Source of the DNA: an uncultured Eubacteriales bacterium
Lineage (GTDB): Bacteria > Bacillota > Clostridia > Oscillospirales > Oscillospiraceae
NCBI GenBank assembly: GCA_900549645.1
Contig: URPD01000002.1
Location: forward strand, 38,646-102,645
DNA: 64,000 nucleotides
Reading direction: 5' to 3'
A model generated the notes under the pieces. The model searched no databases and was not told where the DNA came from. It worked only from the letters and a program-made list of their open reading frames with translations. Positions 15,079 through 23,680 of the stretch are shown here, piece by piece; within the stretch, counting starts at the first letter, position 1; each line of letters starts with the position of its first letter. The position numbers and the translations under genes are program-made.

Positions 15079-16617
15079 TCACTCTTTTTCCTTGTTGTCC
15101 AGACTATCCATGTATTTTTTCGCATCTTTCATGAAGCTCACTGCAATCATCACAATAACTACTCCAATAGGGAACGCTGCCACAATACTGACCGATTGGA
15201 GATTGTTCATGGAGCTTTCCGCAAACAGCAGTGCGATCGGGAGCAGGATCAGCAGGATGCACCACATCAGCTGAATACCCTTATTCGGCTGTTCGCCATC
15301 CTTCAGGGTATGATAGCTATAACAGGAGGCAGTAAGCGCAATGGAATCGAAGGACGTTGCATAGAAAGCTATCATAGTCAGCAGTACAACGACCATTATC
15401 ACGGGCGCGCATGGCATCGTTTTAATAATCGAAACGATCATTCCGTAAAGATCACCGTCTGCCATGTACTGGGCAATAAAGTCCGCTTTTCCTGTCGCCT
15501 GCATTCCCATTGAATAGTTTCCAAGCACGATAAAGCTTGTCAGTGTTGAACCGACGCCGAACACGTATCCGCCGAGTATCGTCTGGCGCACGGTTCTGCC
15601 GCGGGAGATGCTGCCAATAAAAAACGGCGCTGCCACACACCACACCATCCAATAAGCCCAATAATAGATCGTCCATGTCTGCGGGAAGTTCGACGTACGA
15701 AGCGGGTCTGTAAAAGTGGACAATTCCAGAAAATTCTGCAGCATCCGGCCAAAGGAGGACAGGCCGGTCTCAATAATGTACCGTGTCTCTCCGCCGAACA
15801 GCAGCACAAAAGCGCTAAGTCCGAAAAACATGTAAATGCAGATATTCGCCAGCTTGCTGATACCCTTGAATCCATGCAGCAGTGAATAAGTATAGACCAC
15901 GCATGTAATCAGCAGGATTATGATATTGATAGCCGTCCGGCTGACTGCGACATGAAACAGTTCACTGATAATAGCTGCCATCAGCGGGGTCGCCACACTG
16001 AACGTCGTTGCCGTACCGGCAAGGAGGGCAAATACCGCCAGCAAATCAATAATTCTGCCTGCCCAGCCATCCGTATGCTTACCGAGAATCGGGCGGCAGG
16101 CTTCCGAATACTTCTGGCGGTTTCTTTTTCTTACATGAAGCATAAAGCCAAACGCAACTGCCAGAACCAGATAGAACCCCCACGGGACAAAGCTCCAATG
16201 GAACAACGGATACACGCCCGCCCAATCCTGAAGGCTTCCCATTTCCGCAAGATGCGGATCGGTTGCATAGAGCACCCATTCCGAGAACGAATAAAACAGG
16301 ATATCCGCTGCGAGGCCGCAGGTAAACATCATCGAACCCCATGCGAAGAAAGAATATTTTGGTTTTTCATTTTGTTCGCCAAGAACAATATTACCATACT
16401 TTGACCCCGCAATAAACAAGGACAAAACGAAAATCCCCAGTCCAATGATCAAGTAATATGTACCAAACGTATCACCGAAGAAAAATCGGATCCGGCTCAG
16501 CACCGCGTTGGACTGCTCCGGCATGAAGAAAAACAGGACGCACAGCGCAACTACAATTGCCAGCGGCACCAACGTTATCATCCAATCTATTTTCCCGCGT
16601 TCTTTTTTCACATTCAT
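15079..16617 (-). CDS. BCCT-family choline/betaine transporter
   Basis: 512 residues with about twelve transmembrane helices. It carries the BCCT signature region TWTIYYWAYWMVWCVAAPFFIGSISRGRTVR, with the aromatic box used to bind quaternary amines. It lies directly after the cytidylyltransferase gene (stop and start abut) and before the phosphatase fusion. In a choline-kinase operon its substrate is most likely choline, playing the part of LicB/BetT. A 60-base line counted by hand (15661-15720) is 50% G+C, against 68% in a mutS line. Confidence 0.88.
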   Translation of the reverse strand: MNVKKERGKIDWMITLVPLAIVVALCVLFFFMPEQSNAVLSRIRFFFGDTFGTYYLIIGLGIFVLSLFIAGSKYGNIVLGEQNEKPKYSFFAWGSMMFTCGLAADILFYSFSEWVLYATDPHLAEMGSLQDWAGVYPLFHWSFVPWGFYLVLAVAFGFMLHVRKRNRQKYSEACRPILGKHTDGWAGRIIDLLAVFALLAGTATTFSVATPLMAAIISELFHVAVSRTAINIIILLITCVVYTYSLLHGFKGISKLANICIYMFFGLSAFVLLFGGETRYIIETGLSSFGRMLQNFLELSTFTDPLRTSNFPQTWTIYYWAYWMVWCVAAPFFIGSISRGRTVRQTILGGYVFGVGSTLTSFIVLGNYSMGMQATGKADFIAQYMADGDLYGMIVSIIKTMPCAPVIMVVVLLTMIAFYATSFDSIALTASCYSYHTLKDGEQPNKGIQLMWCILLILLPIALLFAESSMNNLQSVSIVAAFPIGVVIVMIAVSFMKDAKKYMDSLDNKEKE

Positions 16618-17337
16618 TTACTCTTCCCCCGCATATTTTTTGTAGCCAGCATCCAAAGCGATCAGCTCGCTCAGATTATCCACCTCCGTAATATCATCCT
16701 TGTCCATCGGACGGATGCCCAATTGATATTCATCCGGATAGCAAAACATTACTACATCATCCCAATAGATTTGTCGGTTATACTTTTGTTCAAATTCAAT
16801 CTCCAAATGGTGCTTCAGCTTTTTCCCGTCTTCTGCCGTCCAGCGGGAAATGCTGTACAGCTGCCAGCCGCCTTTACCCCCCGTCCGGCTGCATGACGTC
16901 ACAATTCCATCATTCACCGTCTGGAGCCATTCATCGGTCTCTGCATCCGTCCAAACGCTGTTGTATCCGGAACGCTCAAACTCCGGGCTCAAAACCGCCG
17001 GATTGTATATGATCTGATCCCCGTCCAGAATGATGGCATTTTCAATATGCTCTCTTGCCACGTAAAGCGAAGCAATGTTATTGCAGGTATCATAATAAGG
17101 ATTTTCGATCAATTCGATGCTCGGATAGTCTCTCTTCAGCTTCTCAAACTGTTCTTTCAGATAACCGACAACAACATAGATTTCGCAGATCCCGTTTTTG
17201 TGCAGGCCATCAATTACCGTATCAATCATTCGGACACCATTCACCTTAACCAAAGGTTTCGGCGTCGTCAGTGTTACCGGACGCATCCGATTCCCTATGC
17301 CCGCCGCCATAATGATGGCTCTTTCCACTTTTGGCAT
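16618..17337 (-). CDS. LicC-like nucleotidyltransferase (CTP:phosphocholine cytidylyltransferase type)
   Basis: 239 residues, single nucleotidyltransferase domain. Nucleotide-binding N-terminus AIIMAAGIGNRMRPVTLTTPKPLVKVNG and metal-site LDGDQII. In LicC-type enzymes it transfers CMP from CTP to phosphocholine. A second copy of this domain sits in the upstream fusion protein, so one may act on another phospho-amino-alcohol. The stop of the upstream gene is immediately followed by this ATG, and its own stop abuts the transporter start, implying tight coupling. Confidence 0.82.
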   Translation of the reverse strand: MPKVERAIIMAAGIGNRMRPVTLTTPKPLVKVNGVRMIDTVIDGLHKNGICEIYVVVGYLKEQFEKLKRDYPSIELIENPYYDTCNNIASLYVAREHIENAIILDGDQIIYNPAVLSPEFERSGYNSVWTDAETDEWLQTVNDGIVTSCSRTGGKGGWQLYSISRWTAEDGKKLKHHLEIEFEQKYNRQIYWDDVVMFCYPDEYQLGIRPMDKDDITEVDNLSELIALDAGYKKYAGEE

Positions 17338-19107
17338 TTAAACTTCCTCCTGCCGCTTTTTCAGTTCATCCTGAACAATCCGATAGTAATCTTTCGCATA
17401 GCGATACTGGCGAAGCGAATATTCGCCAAACTCCACGCCCAGATTGCGTTTATACTCGCACCAATTGCTCCACAGCAGGCCGCAGGCCGCAATATAGCAA
17501 TAAATTTTGATTCTGGTCGCATCATCACAGCCTTCGGTAAAATAGGCCGCAATCAGGTGATCCACCTGACGCTTATTGTAGAGCGAGTAAATGCAGAACA
17601 TCGCCACATCAACATGGGGATCCTGCATTCCTGCATACTCCCAGTCAATCAGGCGAATCACCTCTTCGCCATCTTTCTCCGCAAACAGGAAATTATCCGG
17701 CACCGCATCAATATGGGTCAGGACTTTTTCCCCGGCATGTGCATCAATATACGATTTCAGCGACAGAACATTCGCCTTTGTTCTTTCGTAGTCTTTATAT
17801 ATAGAAGGTGTACCGTCCCACAGTGTTTCATAGAACTCCATCTGGCCGAAAATATCAAATCCGTGATCCACTTTCAGCTTCATCTCATGGAAGCTACGCA
17901 GCCGTTTCATGCACTTTTTGACATCTTCGTAGTTCAGAGGGTCACATACTCTGGCTCCTTCCATAAATGCTGTGATTTTATAGCCATTTTCCGGGTTGAT
18001 GTATGCAACATCATCGCAGATATGCTTTCCGTCAATGGTCTGATAAACTTCGGCTTCCTGACGGCGGTTTATCATCTGGTCGGTTCCCTCTCCCGGAACA
18101 CGCATGATATATTTCTTTCCTTTACAAGCAAATAGGAAGGAACGATTTGTCATGCCCTTTTTCAAAACCGTAATGTCCGTGACTTCTTCCGGCTTCGCCT
18201 TTAAAGCCTCGCAAATTACCTTAATCTTGTCTGTTTTGAGCTGGTTGGAGTCGCTGTCAATTTCCCTAAGCTGTTCATAGGTGTTGATTTCCACAACATC
18301 TGCCGAATGAACCACGCGGGCTGCAACGATCATTCGGTCTTTGTTGTAAAGCGCTTCTTCCCAAAACGCCCCATCATACCGCTGATTCTGGCAAAGCTCT
18401 TCGATGCGTTTGGCAACGGTATCCGCATCCTCTTTCAGCAAATAGCAAATGCCGATCATTGCATTGCCGCCGGAATTTCCCGGCACGGTTACCAGCTCCA
18501 TTTTGCGGTTAACGCGAACATTGCTCTCGTTGTCCACAAGATCGCTGACCATGTACCACGAATACAGCTCATGGCGGTGAAACGGATTACAATCACACCA
18601 GATATCGCAGGGAATTATGTACGCGTTCTCCAGATGCTCTTTTACAAGTCTGACCGAATGCAGATTGTTTTTTGCCGCATAATCGGCATTGACTACCAGC
18701 TCCACACCATACTCATCGATCAGATACTCGTATTTTTCCTTCATAAAACCTACAACTACATAGATTTCTCTGATACCCGCCTCATGGAGCTGCTTGATGA
18801 TACGCTCAATCAACGGTTCATCGTTGACCTCCAAGAGTCCCTTTGGCATCTCCGTATTGATGGGAACCATTCGCATTCCAAAGCCTGCCGCCAAGATAAC
18901 AGCACGCCGGGGAGCCTTCTGCTCAAACTCGGTTATGGCTTTCATCGTGGGGCAAACCGACTCGTCCAGATAACCGGCCTTGATAAGTTCTTTGAGCGAG
19001 CGGTTAACTACGCCTAAAGAATGTCCGGACACTTCTGCTAAAATTCGTTGATTAATGAACGGCTCAAGCAGCAGAGCAGTTAACACGTCACTATTCTGCT
19101 TGTTCAT
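17338..19107 (-). CDS. HTH - cytidylyltransferase - choline kinase fusion (LicC/LicA-like)
   Basis: 589 residues in three parts. About 1-60: winged-helix-like region (DVLTALLLEPFINQRILAEVSGHSLG). About 66-300: nucleotidyltransferase (AVILAAGFGMRMVPINTEMPKGLLEV). About 310-589: choline/ethanolamine-kinase domain with the phosphotransferase motifs HIDAVPDN and IDWEYAG. The fusion could phosphorylate imported choline and activate it with CTP. I chose ATG 19107 because GAAAGGAAG precedes it; an ATG at 19164 lacks a ribosome site. It is first in the operon with the second LicC, the BCCT transporter and the phosphatase fusion. No LicD is visible. Confidence 0.85.
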   Translation of the reverse strand: MNKQNSDVLTALLLEPFINQRILAEVSGHSLGVVNRSLKELIKAGYLDESVCPTMKAITEFEQKAPRRAVILAAGFGMRMVPINTEMPKGLLEVNDEPLIERIIKQLHEAGIREIYVVVGFMKEKYEYLIDEYGVELVVNADYAAKNNLHSVRLVKEHLENAYIIPCDIWCDCNPFHRHELYSWYMVSDLVDNESNVRVNRKMELVTVPGNSGGNAMIGICYLLKEDADTVAKRIEELCQNQRYDGAFWEEALYNKDRMIVAARVVHSADVVEINTYEQLREIDSDSNQLKTDKIKVICEALKAKPEEVTDITVLKKGMTNRSFLFACKGKKYIMRVPGEGTDQMINRRQEAEVYQTIDGKHICDDVAYINPENGYKITAFMEGARVCDPLNYEDVKKCMKRLRSFHEMKLKVDHGFDIFGQMEFYETLWDGTPSIYKDYERTKANVLSLKSYIDAHAGEKVLTHIDAVPDNFLFAEKDGEEVIRLIDWEYAGMQDPHVDVAMFCIYSLYNKRQVDHLIAAYFTEGCDDATRIKIYCYIAACGLLWSNWCEYKRNLGVEFGEYSLRQYRYAKDYYRIVQDELKKRQEEV

Positions 19108-19255
19108 CAATTCCGCTTCCTTTCTTTTCATGAACGCATCATCAATAACAAATGCAAATTTCATCAGAAACTTGCACTCACTGTTTCAAGCAGTCCTCGC
19201 TGATATTTTACTTTTGTTCGGTACGCTATTCTTTTGAAAATACACTAACGTTGGG

Positions 19256-19285
19256 ATTATAACATACCACTGCCCAGTATGTCAA
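19256..19285 (-). promoter_or_regulatory. Promoter of the choline operon
   Basis: On the minus strand, both boxes are consensus: TTGACA (19280-19285), 18-base spacer, TATAAT (19256-19261). Confidence 0.75.
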
Positions 19286-19295
19286 AAAATTTTAT

Positions 19296-19307
19296 CCCCC
19301 TAGGGGG
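19296..19307. promoter_or_regulatory. Palindrome CCCCCTAGGGGG in a divergent promoter region
   Basis: Perfect 12-bp palindrome lying 10 bases upstream of the choline-operon -35 and about 25 bases upstream of a TATAAT (19332-19337) that probably serves the binding-protein gene. It could be an operator for either. Confidence 0.35.
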
Positions 19308-19376
19308 CTTCCGCAATTGCCCCACGGCTGATATAATCAGGAACATGATTCATCACCAAAGGAGAAACGACCTCAA

Positions 19377-20507
19377 ATGAAAAGAACTCTTGCACTTATT
19401 CTCGCAATGCTCCTGTCCCTGAGCATGCTCGCAGGCTGCGGCCAGCAGCAGAGCGGCACCCCCGCGACCGAGGCTCCCGCCGAGGAATCCTCCGCCGTTG
19501 ACGCCGCCCCCGCTACCCGCGTCATAACCGACGGTCTGGGACGCGAAATAGAAGTTCCGACCGAGATAAACTCCATCGTCACCCTCGGCAACGCAACGCG
19601 TATGCTCGTCTACCTCGGCCTTCAGGACAAGATGGTCACCACCGCAAACGGCGACCAGAACGACAGTCTCTTCATGGCCTACGGCTGCTTCAACCATGAA
19701 GCGTGGGCTGACCTGCCCGCGGCCTCAGCCGGCGGCTACGGCGAAATTCTGCCGGAAGTCATTCTTGAGGCCGATCCCGATATAATCCTCTGCACCTACG
19801 AGGAGGACATCGTCAACTCCATCGAAGAGCAGCTCGGCCGCTCCGTCGTCGCCGCCCCGCAGGGCACCCTGTTCGGCGAGGACTACAAGCTGGCGCTTCG
19901 CGTATTCGGCGACGCCTGCGGCGTGCCCGAACGCGCCGAGGAGATCATCTCCTTCATGGACAACTGTCTCGCCGACCTCGACGCGCGCACCAAGGACATC
20001 CCCGATGAGGAGAAGCCCCTCGTTCTCGGCGCTGCCGCCACCTTCCGCGGCGGGCACGGCATCGAAGGCGTTTACGCCAACGACGCGATTCTCGCTTCCA
20101 TTCACGCGAACGACGCTGCCGCCGGCATCATCGAAGGCCCCCATGGCGTAGAGGTAGACCGTGAACAGATCCTCGCGTGGGATCCCGACATCATCATCCT
20201 CGACTCCGGCAACCTTGAGCTTGTCAAGAATCAGTACGCCGAGGACCCGAGCTTCTTCGAGCAGCTCAGCGCCGTCAAGAACGGCAAGGTCTATCAGTGG
20301 CCGAACTCCACCGCAAACTACACCAACGTCGAGATTCCCCTCGCCAGCGCCTACTACGCAGGATCGCTGCTGTTCCCCGATGCATTCGCGGACGTCGATT
20401 TTGAGGCCAAGGCAAACGAGATATTCTCCTTCTTCCTCGGCCACGACGGCTACCTCGACCTGCTGACCGAAGCCGGGCTCGGCTACGGCACCGTCACTCT
20501 CGGATAA
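19377..20507 (+). CDS. FecB/BtuF-type ABC substrate-binding lipoprotein (metal chelate or corrinoid)
   Basis: 376 residues. Lipoprotein signal with lipobox LAG-C21, then a two-lobed type III periplasmic-binding fold (TRVITDGLGREIEVPTEINSIVTLGNATRMLVYLGLQDKMV ...DPDIILCTYEEDI ...WDPDIIILDSGN). The family binds Fe-siderophores, heme, cobalamin or other metal complexes. It heads an operon with a permease, ATPase, methyltransferase and FmdE-like protein, pointing to a specialised metal cofactor. AAAGGAG lies 12 bases before the ATG. Confidence 0.88.
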   Translation: MKRTLALILAMLLSLSMLAGCGQQQSGTPATEAPAEESSAVDAAPATRVITDGLGREIEVPTEINSIVTLGNATRMLVYLGLQDKMVTTANGDQNDSLFMAYGCFNHEAWADLPAASAGGYGEILPEVILEADPDIILCTYEEDIVNSIEEQLGRSVVAAPQGTLFGEDYKLALRVFGDACGVPERAEEIISFMDNCLADLDARTKDIPDEEKPLVLGAAATFRGGHGIEGVYANDAILASIHANDAAAGIIEGPHGVEVDREQILAWDPDIIILDSGNLELVKNQYAEDPSFFEQLSAVKNGKVYQWPNSTANYTNVEIPLASAYYAGSLLFPDAFADVDFEAKANEIFSFFLGHDGYLDLLTEAGLGYGTVTLG

Positions 20508-20523
20508 CAAAGGTGTGATATAA

Positions 20524-21600
20524 TTGCAGAAGTACCCAGTAAAAATCGAACAATATGAACAGTTCGTCGCCCGCAAGCGCATAGCGCTTGCGGCTGCGGC
20601 GTTTATTACGCTCTTTGCCGCCGTGGTGTATATGGGCATCGGCTCTCTGAAAATCAGCCTGCCGGACATTTTCCGCGCGCTCGCCGGTGAGGGCGAAAAG
20701 AAATATCAGACCGCCATTATGAACATCCGCCTGCCGCGCGTACTGGCGGCGATATTCGTCGGCGCAACGCTCGCAGCCTCCGGCGCGGTGATGCAGTGCG
20801 TACTGCGCAACCCCCTCGCCTCGGCATCGACGCTGGGCGTGTCGCAGGGCGCGGCTTTCGGCGCAGCGCTGGGCATAATCGTGTTCGGCGGCGGCGTGAT
20901 AACAAACTCTAATTCCACCTCGACCGTATCGGTCGACAACCCCTATATCGTGACGCTCTGCGCCTTCGTCTTCGGCTCGATATCGTCGGTCGTCGTGATA
21001 CTCATCTCCCGGCTCAAGAAAAATGTCGGCCCCGGCGGGCTGATCCTCGCGGGCACGGCGCTCAGCGCGATGTTCGCCGGCGGCAGCACGCTGCTGCAAT
21101 ACTTCGCCGACGATACCTCGCTCGGCGCGGTCGTGTTCTGGACCTTCGGCAACCTCGGCAGCGCAAGCTGGAAGGATCTGCGCTTTATCAGCGTCGTTTT
21201 CGTGCTGAGCTTCATCTACTACATGTATAACCGCTGGAACTATAACGCCATGGAGGCGGGCTACGACACGGCCAAGAGCCTCGGCGTGGACACGAAGAAG
21301 GTCATGGTCGCCAGCATGGCGGTGTGCTCACTGTCGGCGGCGGTCGCGGTGTCGTTCGTCGGCATAATCAGCTTTGTCGGCCTCATCGCGCCGCATGTCA
21401 TGCGCTTTTTTGTCGGCAACGACCACCGCTTCCTTGTCCCCGGCTCCGCGGTCTGCGGCGCGCTGCTGCTGATACTCGCGGACGCGCTCGCAAAGCTGAT
21501 CGCGCCGCCGATAATTCTGCCCATCGGCGCGATAATGTCGTTCATCGGCGGGCCGGTATTCCTTATTCTGCTGTTCAGGGGGAGGAACTCAAATGGTTGA
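20524..21600 (+). CDS. FecCD-family ABC permease
   Basis: 358 residues with about nine to ten transmembrane helices. It has family landmarks RLPRVLAAIFVGATLAASGAVMQCVLRNPLASASTLGVSQGAAFGA and, near the end, FVGIISFVGLIAPHVMRFFVGNDHRFLVPGS, the loop that contacts the ATPase. The start is TTG at 20524, supported by AAAGGTG 8 bases upstream; no better ATG exists. The 3' end overlaps the ATPase gene by 8 bases. Confidence 0.88.
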   Translation: MQKYPVKIEQYEQFVARKRIALAAAAFITLFAAVVYMGIGSLKISLPDIFRALAGEGEKKYQTAIMNIRLPRVLAAIFVGATLAASGAVMQCVLRNPLASASTLGVSQGAAFGAALGIIVFGGGVITNSNSTSTVSVDNPYIVTLCAFVFGSISSVVVILISRLKKNVGPGGLILAGTALSAMFAGGSTLLQYFADDTSLGAVVFWTFGNLGSASWKDLRFISVVFVLSFIYYMYNRWNYNAMEAGYDTAKSLGVDTKKVMVASMAVCSLSAAVAVSFVGIISFVGLIAPHVMRFFVGNDHRFLVPGSAVCGALLLILADALAKLIAPPIILPIGAIMSFIGGPVFLILLFRGRNSNG

Positions 21601-22390
21601 GGTAAGAGACATTTGCTTTTCCTACGGGAAGAACGCCCCCGATACGCTCCGCGGCGTGAGCTTTGACGTCCCGGGCGGCACCTGCACCGCCATTCTCGGC
21701 AACAACGGCGCGGGCAAGAGCACGCTTCTGAAATGCATCGACCGCATTCTCCGCCCGAAGTCCGGCGAGGTCATCGTGGACGGGAAGAACGTTTTTGCGA
21801 TGAGCAGCAACGAGATGGCGCAAAACGTCGCCTACGTAGCGCAGAACGCGCGGGCGGTGGACATGTCGGTTTTCGACACGGTGCTGCTCGGCCGCAAGCC
21901 GTACATCCAATGGGACGCGACGCACCGGGACAGGGAGATAGTTTCGGATATCCTGCGCCGCATGAAGCTTGAATCCTACGCACTGCGCAGTGTGTCGGAG
22001 CTGTCCGGCGGCGAAGCGCAGAAGGTGCTGATCGCCCGCGCGCTGGCGCAGGAGCCGCGCGTGCTGCTGCTCGACGAGCCGACCAGCAATCTCGACCCGC
22101 GCAATCAGCACGAGGTCATGCAGCTTGTGCGCGCCATCGCGCGTGAGCATAAAATAAGCGTCATTACCGTGCTGCACGACCTGAACCTCGCCATCCGCTA
22201 CTGTGACCGCTTCATGTTCCTCAAGAATTCGGAGATATACGCCCACGGCGGGCGCGAGGTCATGTCGCCGGAGATAGTCGAACACGTTTACGACATGCAC
22301 GTACACATCGTCGACTACATGGGCATACCCGTTTTGATACCGTTCCCGGACGTCAAAACGCACGGGGAGGACGCGGATGGAACAGATTAA
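21593..22390 (+). CDS. FepC/BtuD-type ABC ATPase
   Basis: 265 residues: Walker A GNNGAGKST, signature ELSGGEAQKVLIARAL, Walker B VLLLDEPTSNLD, H-loop TVLHDLNLA. It energises the FecCD permease upstream. GGGGAGGA precedes the ATG inside the permease gene, and its end overlaps the methyltransferase start by 14 bases, showing one translationally coupled operon. Confidence 0.9.
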   Translation: MVEVRDICFSYGKNAPDTLRGVSFDVPGGTCTAILGNNGAGKSTLLKCIDRILRPKSGEVIVDGKNVFAMSSNEMAQNVAYVAQNARAVDMSVFDTVLLGRKPYIQWDATHRDREIVSDILRRMKLESYALRSVSELSGGEAQKVLIARALAQEPRVLLLDEPTSNLDPRNQHEVMQLVRAIAREHKISVITVLHDLNLAIRYCDRFMFLKNSEIYAHGGREVMSPEIVEHVYDMHVHIVDYMGIPVLIPFPDVKTHGEDADGTD

Positions 22391-23153
22391 AAGCTGGGAC
22401 GAGGCCGCGGCGGACTACCAGCGGGTTTTCCGCATGGGGCTGAACGACTATAACCGGCAGCTGCTGGAGTTCTTCACCTCAAACGGGCTGCTGCACCCCG
22501 GCTGCAGTGTGCTCGATATCGGCTGCGGCGTTGGGAAATACGGGACTTATTTCGCCGAGCTTGGATGCAGCGTGACGCTGACGGACATTTCCCCCGCCAT
22601 GCTCGCGCACGCAGCGCGGAACATGGCGGCGTACGCCACTCCGTGGCGCATCGTCGAGGGCGATTTCGCTATGCTGAGCACGGACGAGCTGTCCGGCGGC
22701 GATAAATTCGACCTGTCGGTCGCAATGATGTCCGCCGCAGTGCACGACACGGCCAGTGTGGAGAAGATGAGCACGCTGACCTGCGGCTGGTGCTTCACGG
22801 CGAACTTTGTCGAATGGGCGCAGCCGATGCGCGACGAGTTCTACTGCCGGATGGGGATGGAAGTCTCCGGTTTCGGCGCGGGGATGCACGACAGCGCAGA
22901 GGCGCTGCTGCAAGCCGTCCGCGGCGCGGGCTATGACCCCATCGTGAAATACGTGCCATACGACTGGAGCGACGACCGCAGCCCGGACGAGGCCGCGGAA
23001 TATCTCATAAAGCGCTGCGGCAGTGACATCGGCGCCGCCGCGCTTATGGCTCGTGCAAGAAGGATCGCGACGGAGCTTGCGGACGAAAACGGGGTTTTCG
23101 TCGACAGCGTCAACACCCGCGTCGCGTGGATATACTGGAACACGGAGGCCTGA
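22377..23153 (+). CDS. Class I SAM-dependent methyltransferase
   Basis: 258 residues with the SAM-binding glycine motif VLDIGCGVGK (45-54), acidic motif LTDIS and post-I region typical of class I methyltransferases. It is embedded between the importer ATPase and the FmdE-like gene, so it may modify the imported chelate or a cofactor precursor. The substrate cannot be read from the sequence. Confidence 0.8.
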   Translation: MEQIKSWDEAAADYQRVFRMGLNDYNRQLLEFFTSNGLLHPGCSVLDIGCGVGKYGTYFAELGCSVTLTDISPAMLAHAARNMAAYATPWRIVEGDFAMLSTDELSGGDKFDLSVAMMSAAVHDTASVEKMSTLTCGWCFTANFVEWAQPMRDEFYCRMGMEVSGFGAGMHDSAEALLQAVRGAGYDPIVKYVPYDWSDDRSPDEAAEYLIKRCGSDIGAAALMARARRIATELADENGVFVDSVNTRVAWIYWNTEA

Positions 23154-23154
23154 C

Positions 23155-23658
23155 ATGGACATTCACGAGATTTTTGAAGCCGCCGGGAAACTGCATGGGC
23201 ATCTCTGCCCCGGCCTTGCCATTGGCGTACGGGCGGCCGCGGAGGCTGGCGGGCTGCTTCATGGCGAGCTGCGCTGCGCGATAGAGAGCCGCGCCTGCTG
23301 GGCAGACGGACTCCAATCGGTTCTCGGCGCAACGGTCGGGAACGGCAGGCTATGCTTGCGCGAGACGGGGAAGCCCGTATTCAATTTTTACGGCGAGGGC
23401 GGCGCGCTGCGGCTGTATCTGCGGCCGCTGCCGAAGCTGACGGATAAATCCGCGCTCATTGAGCATGTCCTTACCGCGCCCGCGGCCGAGATCTTCTGTT
23501 TCGGTATCCCGCATGTTCCGTTCCCCGCCGCGCCGCAGCACCGCGATGAACGGCAATGCGCCGTATGCGGAGAGCTAACGCGTGAAGACTTCCTGCAAAT
23601 AAGAGGTGGAGTTCCTGTATGTACGGACTGCGCCGAAAAACAATCTCCGGATCGGTGA
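23155..23658 (+). CDS. FmdE-like metal-binding protein with C-terminal zinc finger
   Basis: 167 residues. The N-terminal region carries the FmdE-family motif H14-GHLC18-PG, where His and Cys bind metal, and RACWADGLQSVLGATVGNGRL. The C-terminus has two Cys pairs (CAVC and CTDC), a zinc ribbon. FmdE domains occur far outside methanogens, often in gene sets for Mo, W, Ni or Fe handling. The start is ATG 23155, one base after the methyltransferase stop. The last codons lie inside the terminator stem. A role in sensing or trafficking the metal brought in by this operon is inference. Confidence 0.78.
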   Translation: MDIHEIFEAAGKLHGHLCPGLAIGVRAAAEAGGLLHGELRCAIESRACWADGLQSVLGATVGNGRLCLRETGKPVFNFYGEGGALRLYLRPLPKLTDKSALIEHVLTAPAAEIFCFGIPHVPFPAAPQHRDERQCAVCGELTREDFLQIRGGVPVCTDCAEKQSPDR

Positions 23659-23668
23659 TCCGGAGATT
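23642..23668. terminator. Terminator overlapping the FmdE-like stop codon
   Basis: A 12-bp perfect stem AATCTCCGGATC / GATCCGGAGATT, loop GGT. The stop codon at 23656-23658 is at the loop. It lies between convergent genes. Confidence 0.75.
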
Positions 23669-23680
23669 ATTTATATCTGC

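Noticed and set aside
23155..23658. Evidence for methanogenesis from an FmdE-like gene
   Set aside because: FmdE-domain proteins are widespread in anaerobic bacteria and no formylmethanofuran dehydrogenase subunits are present.
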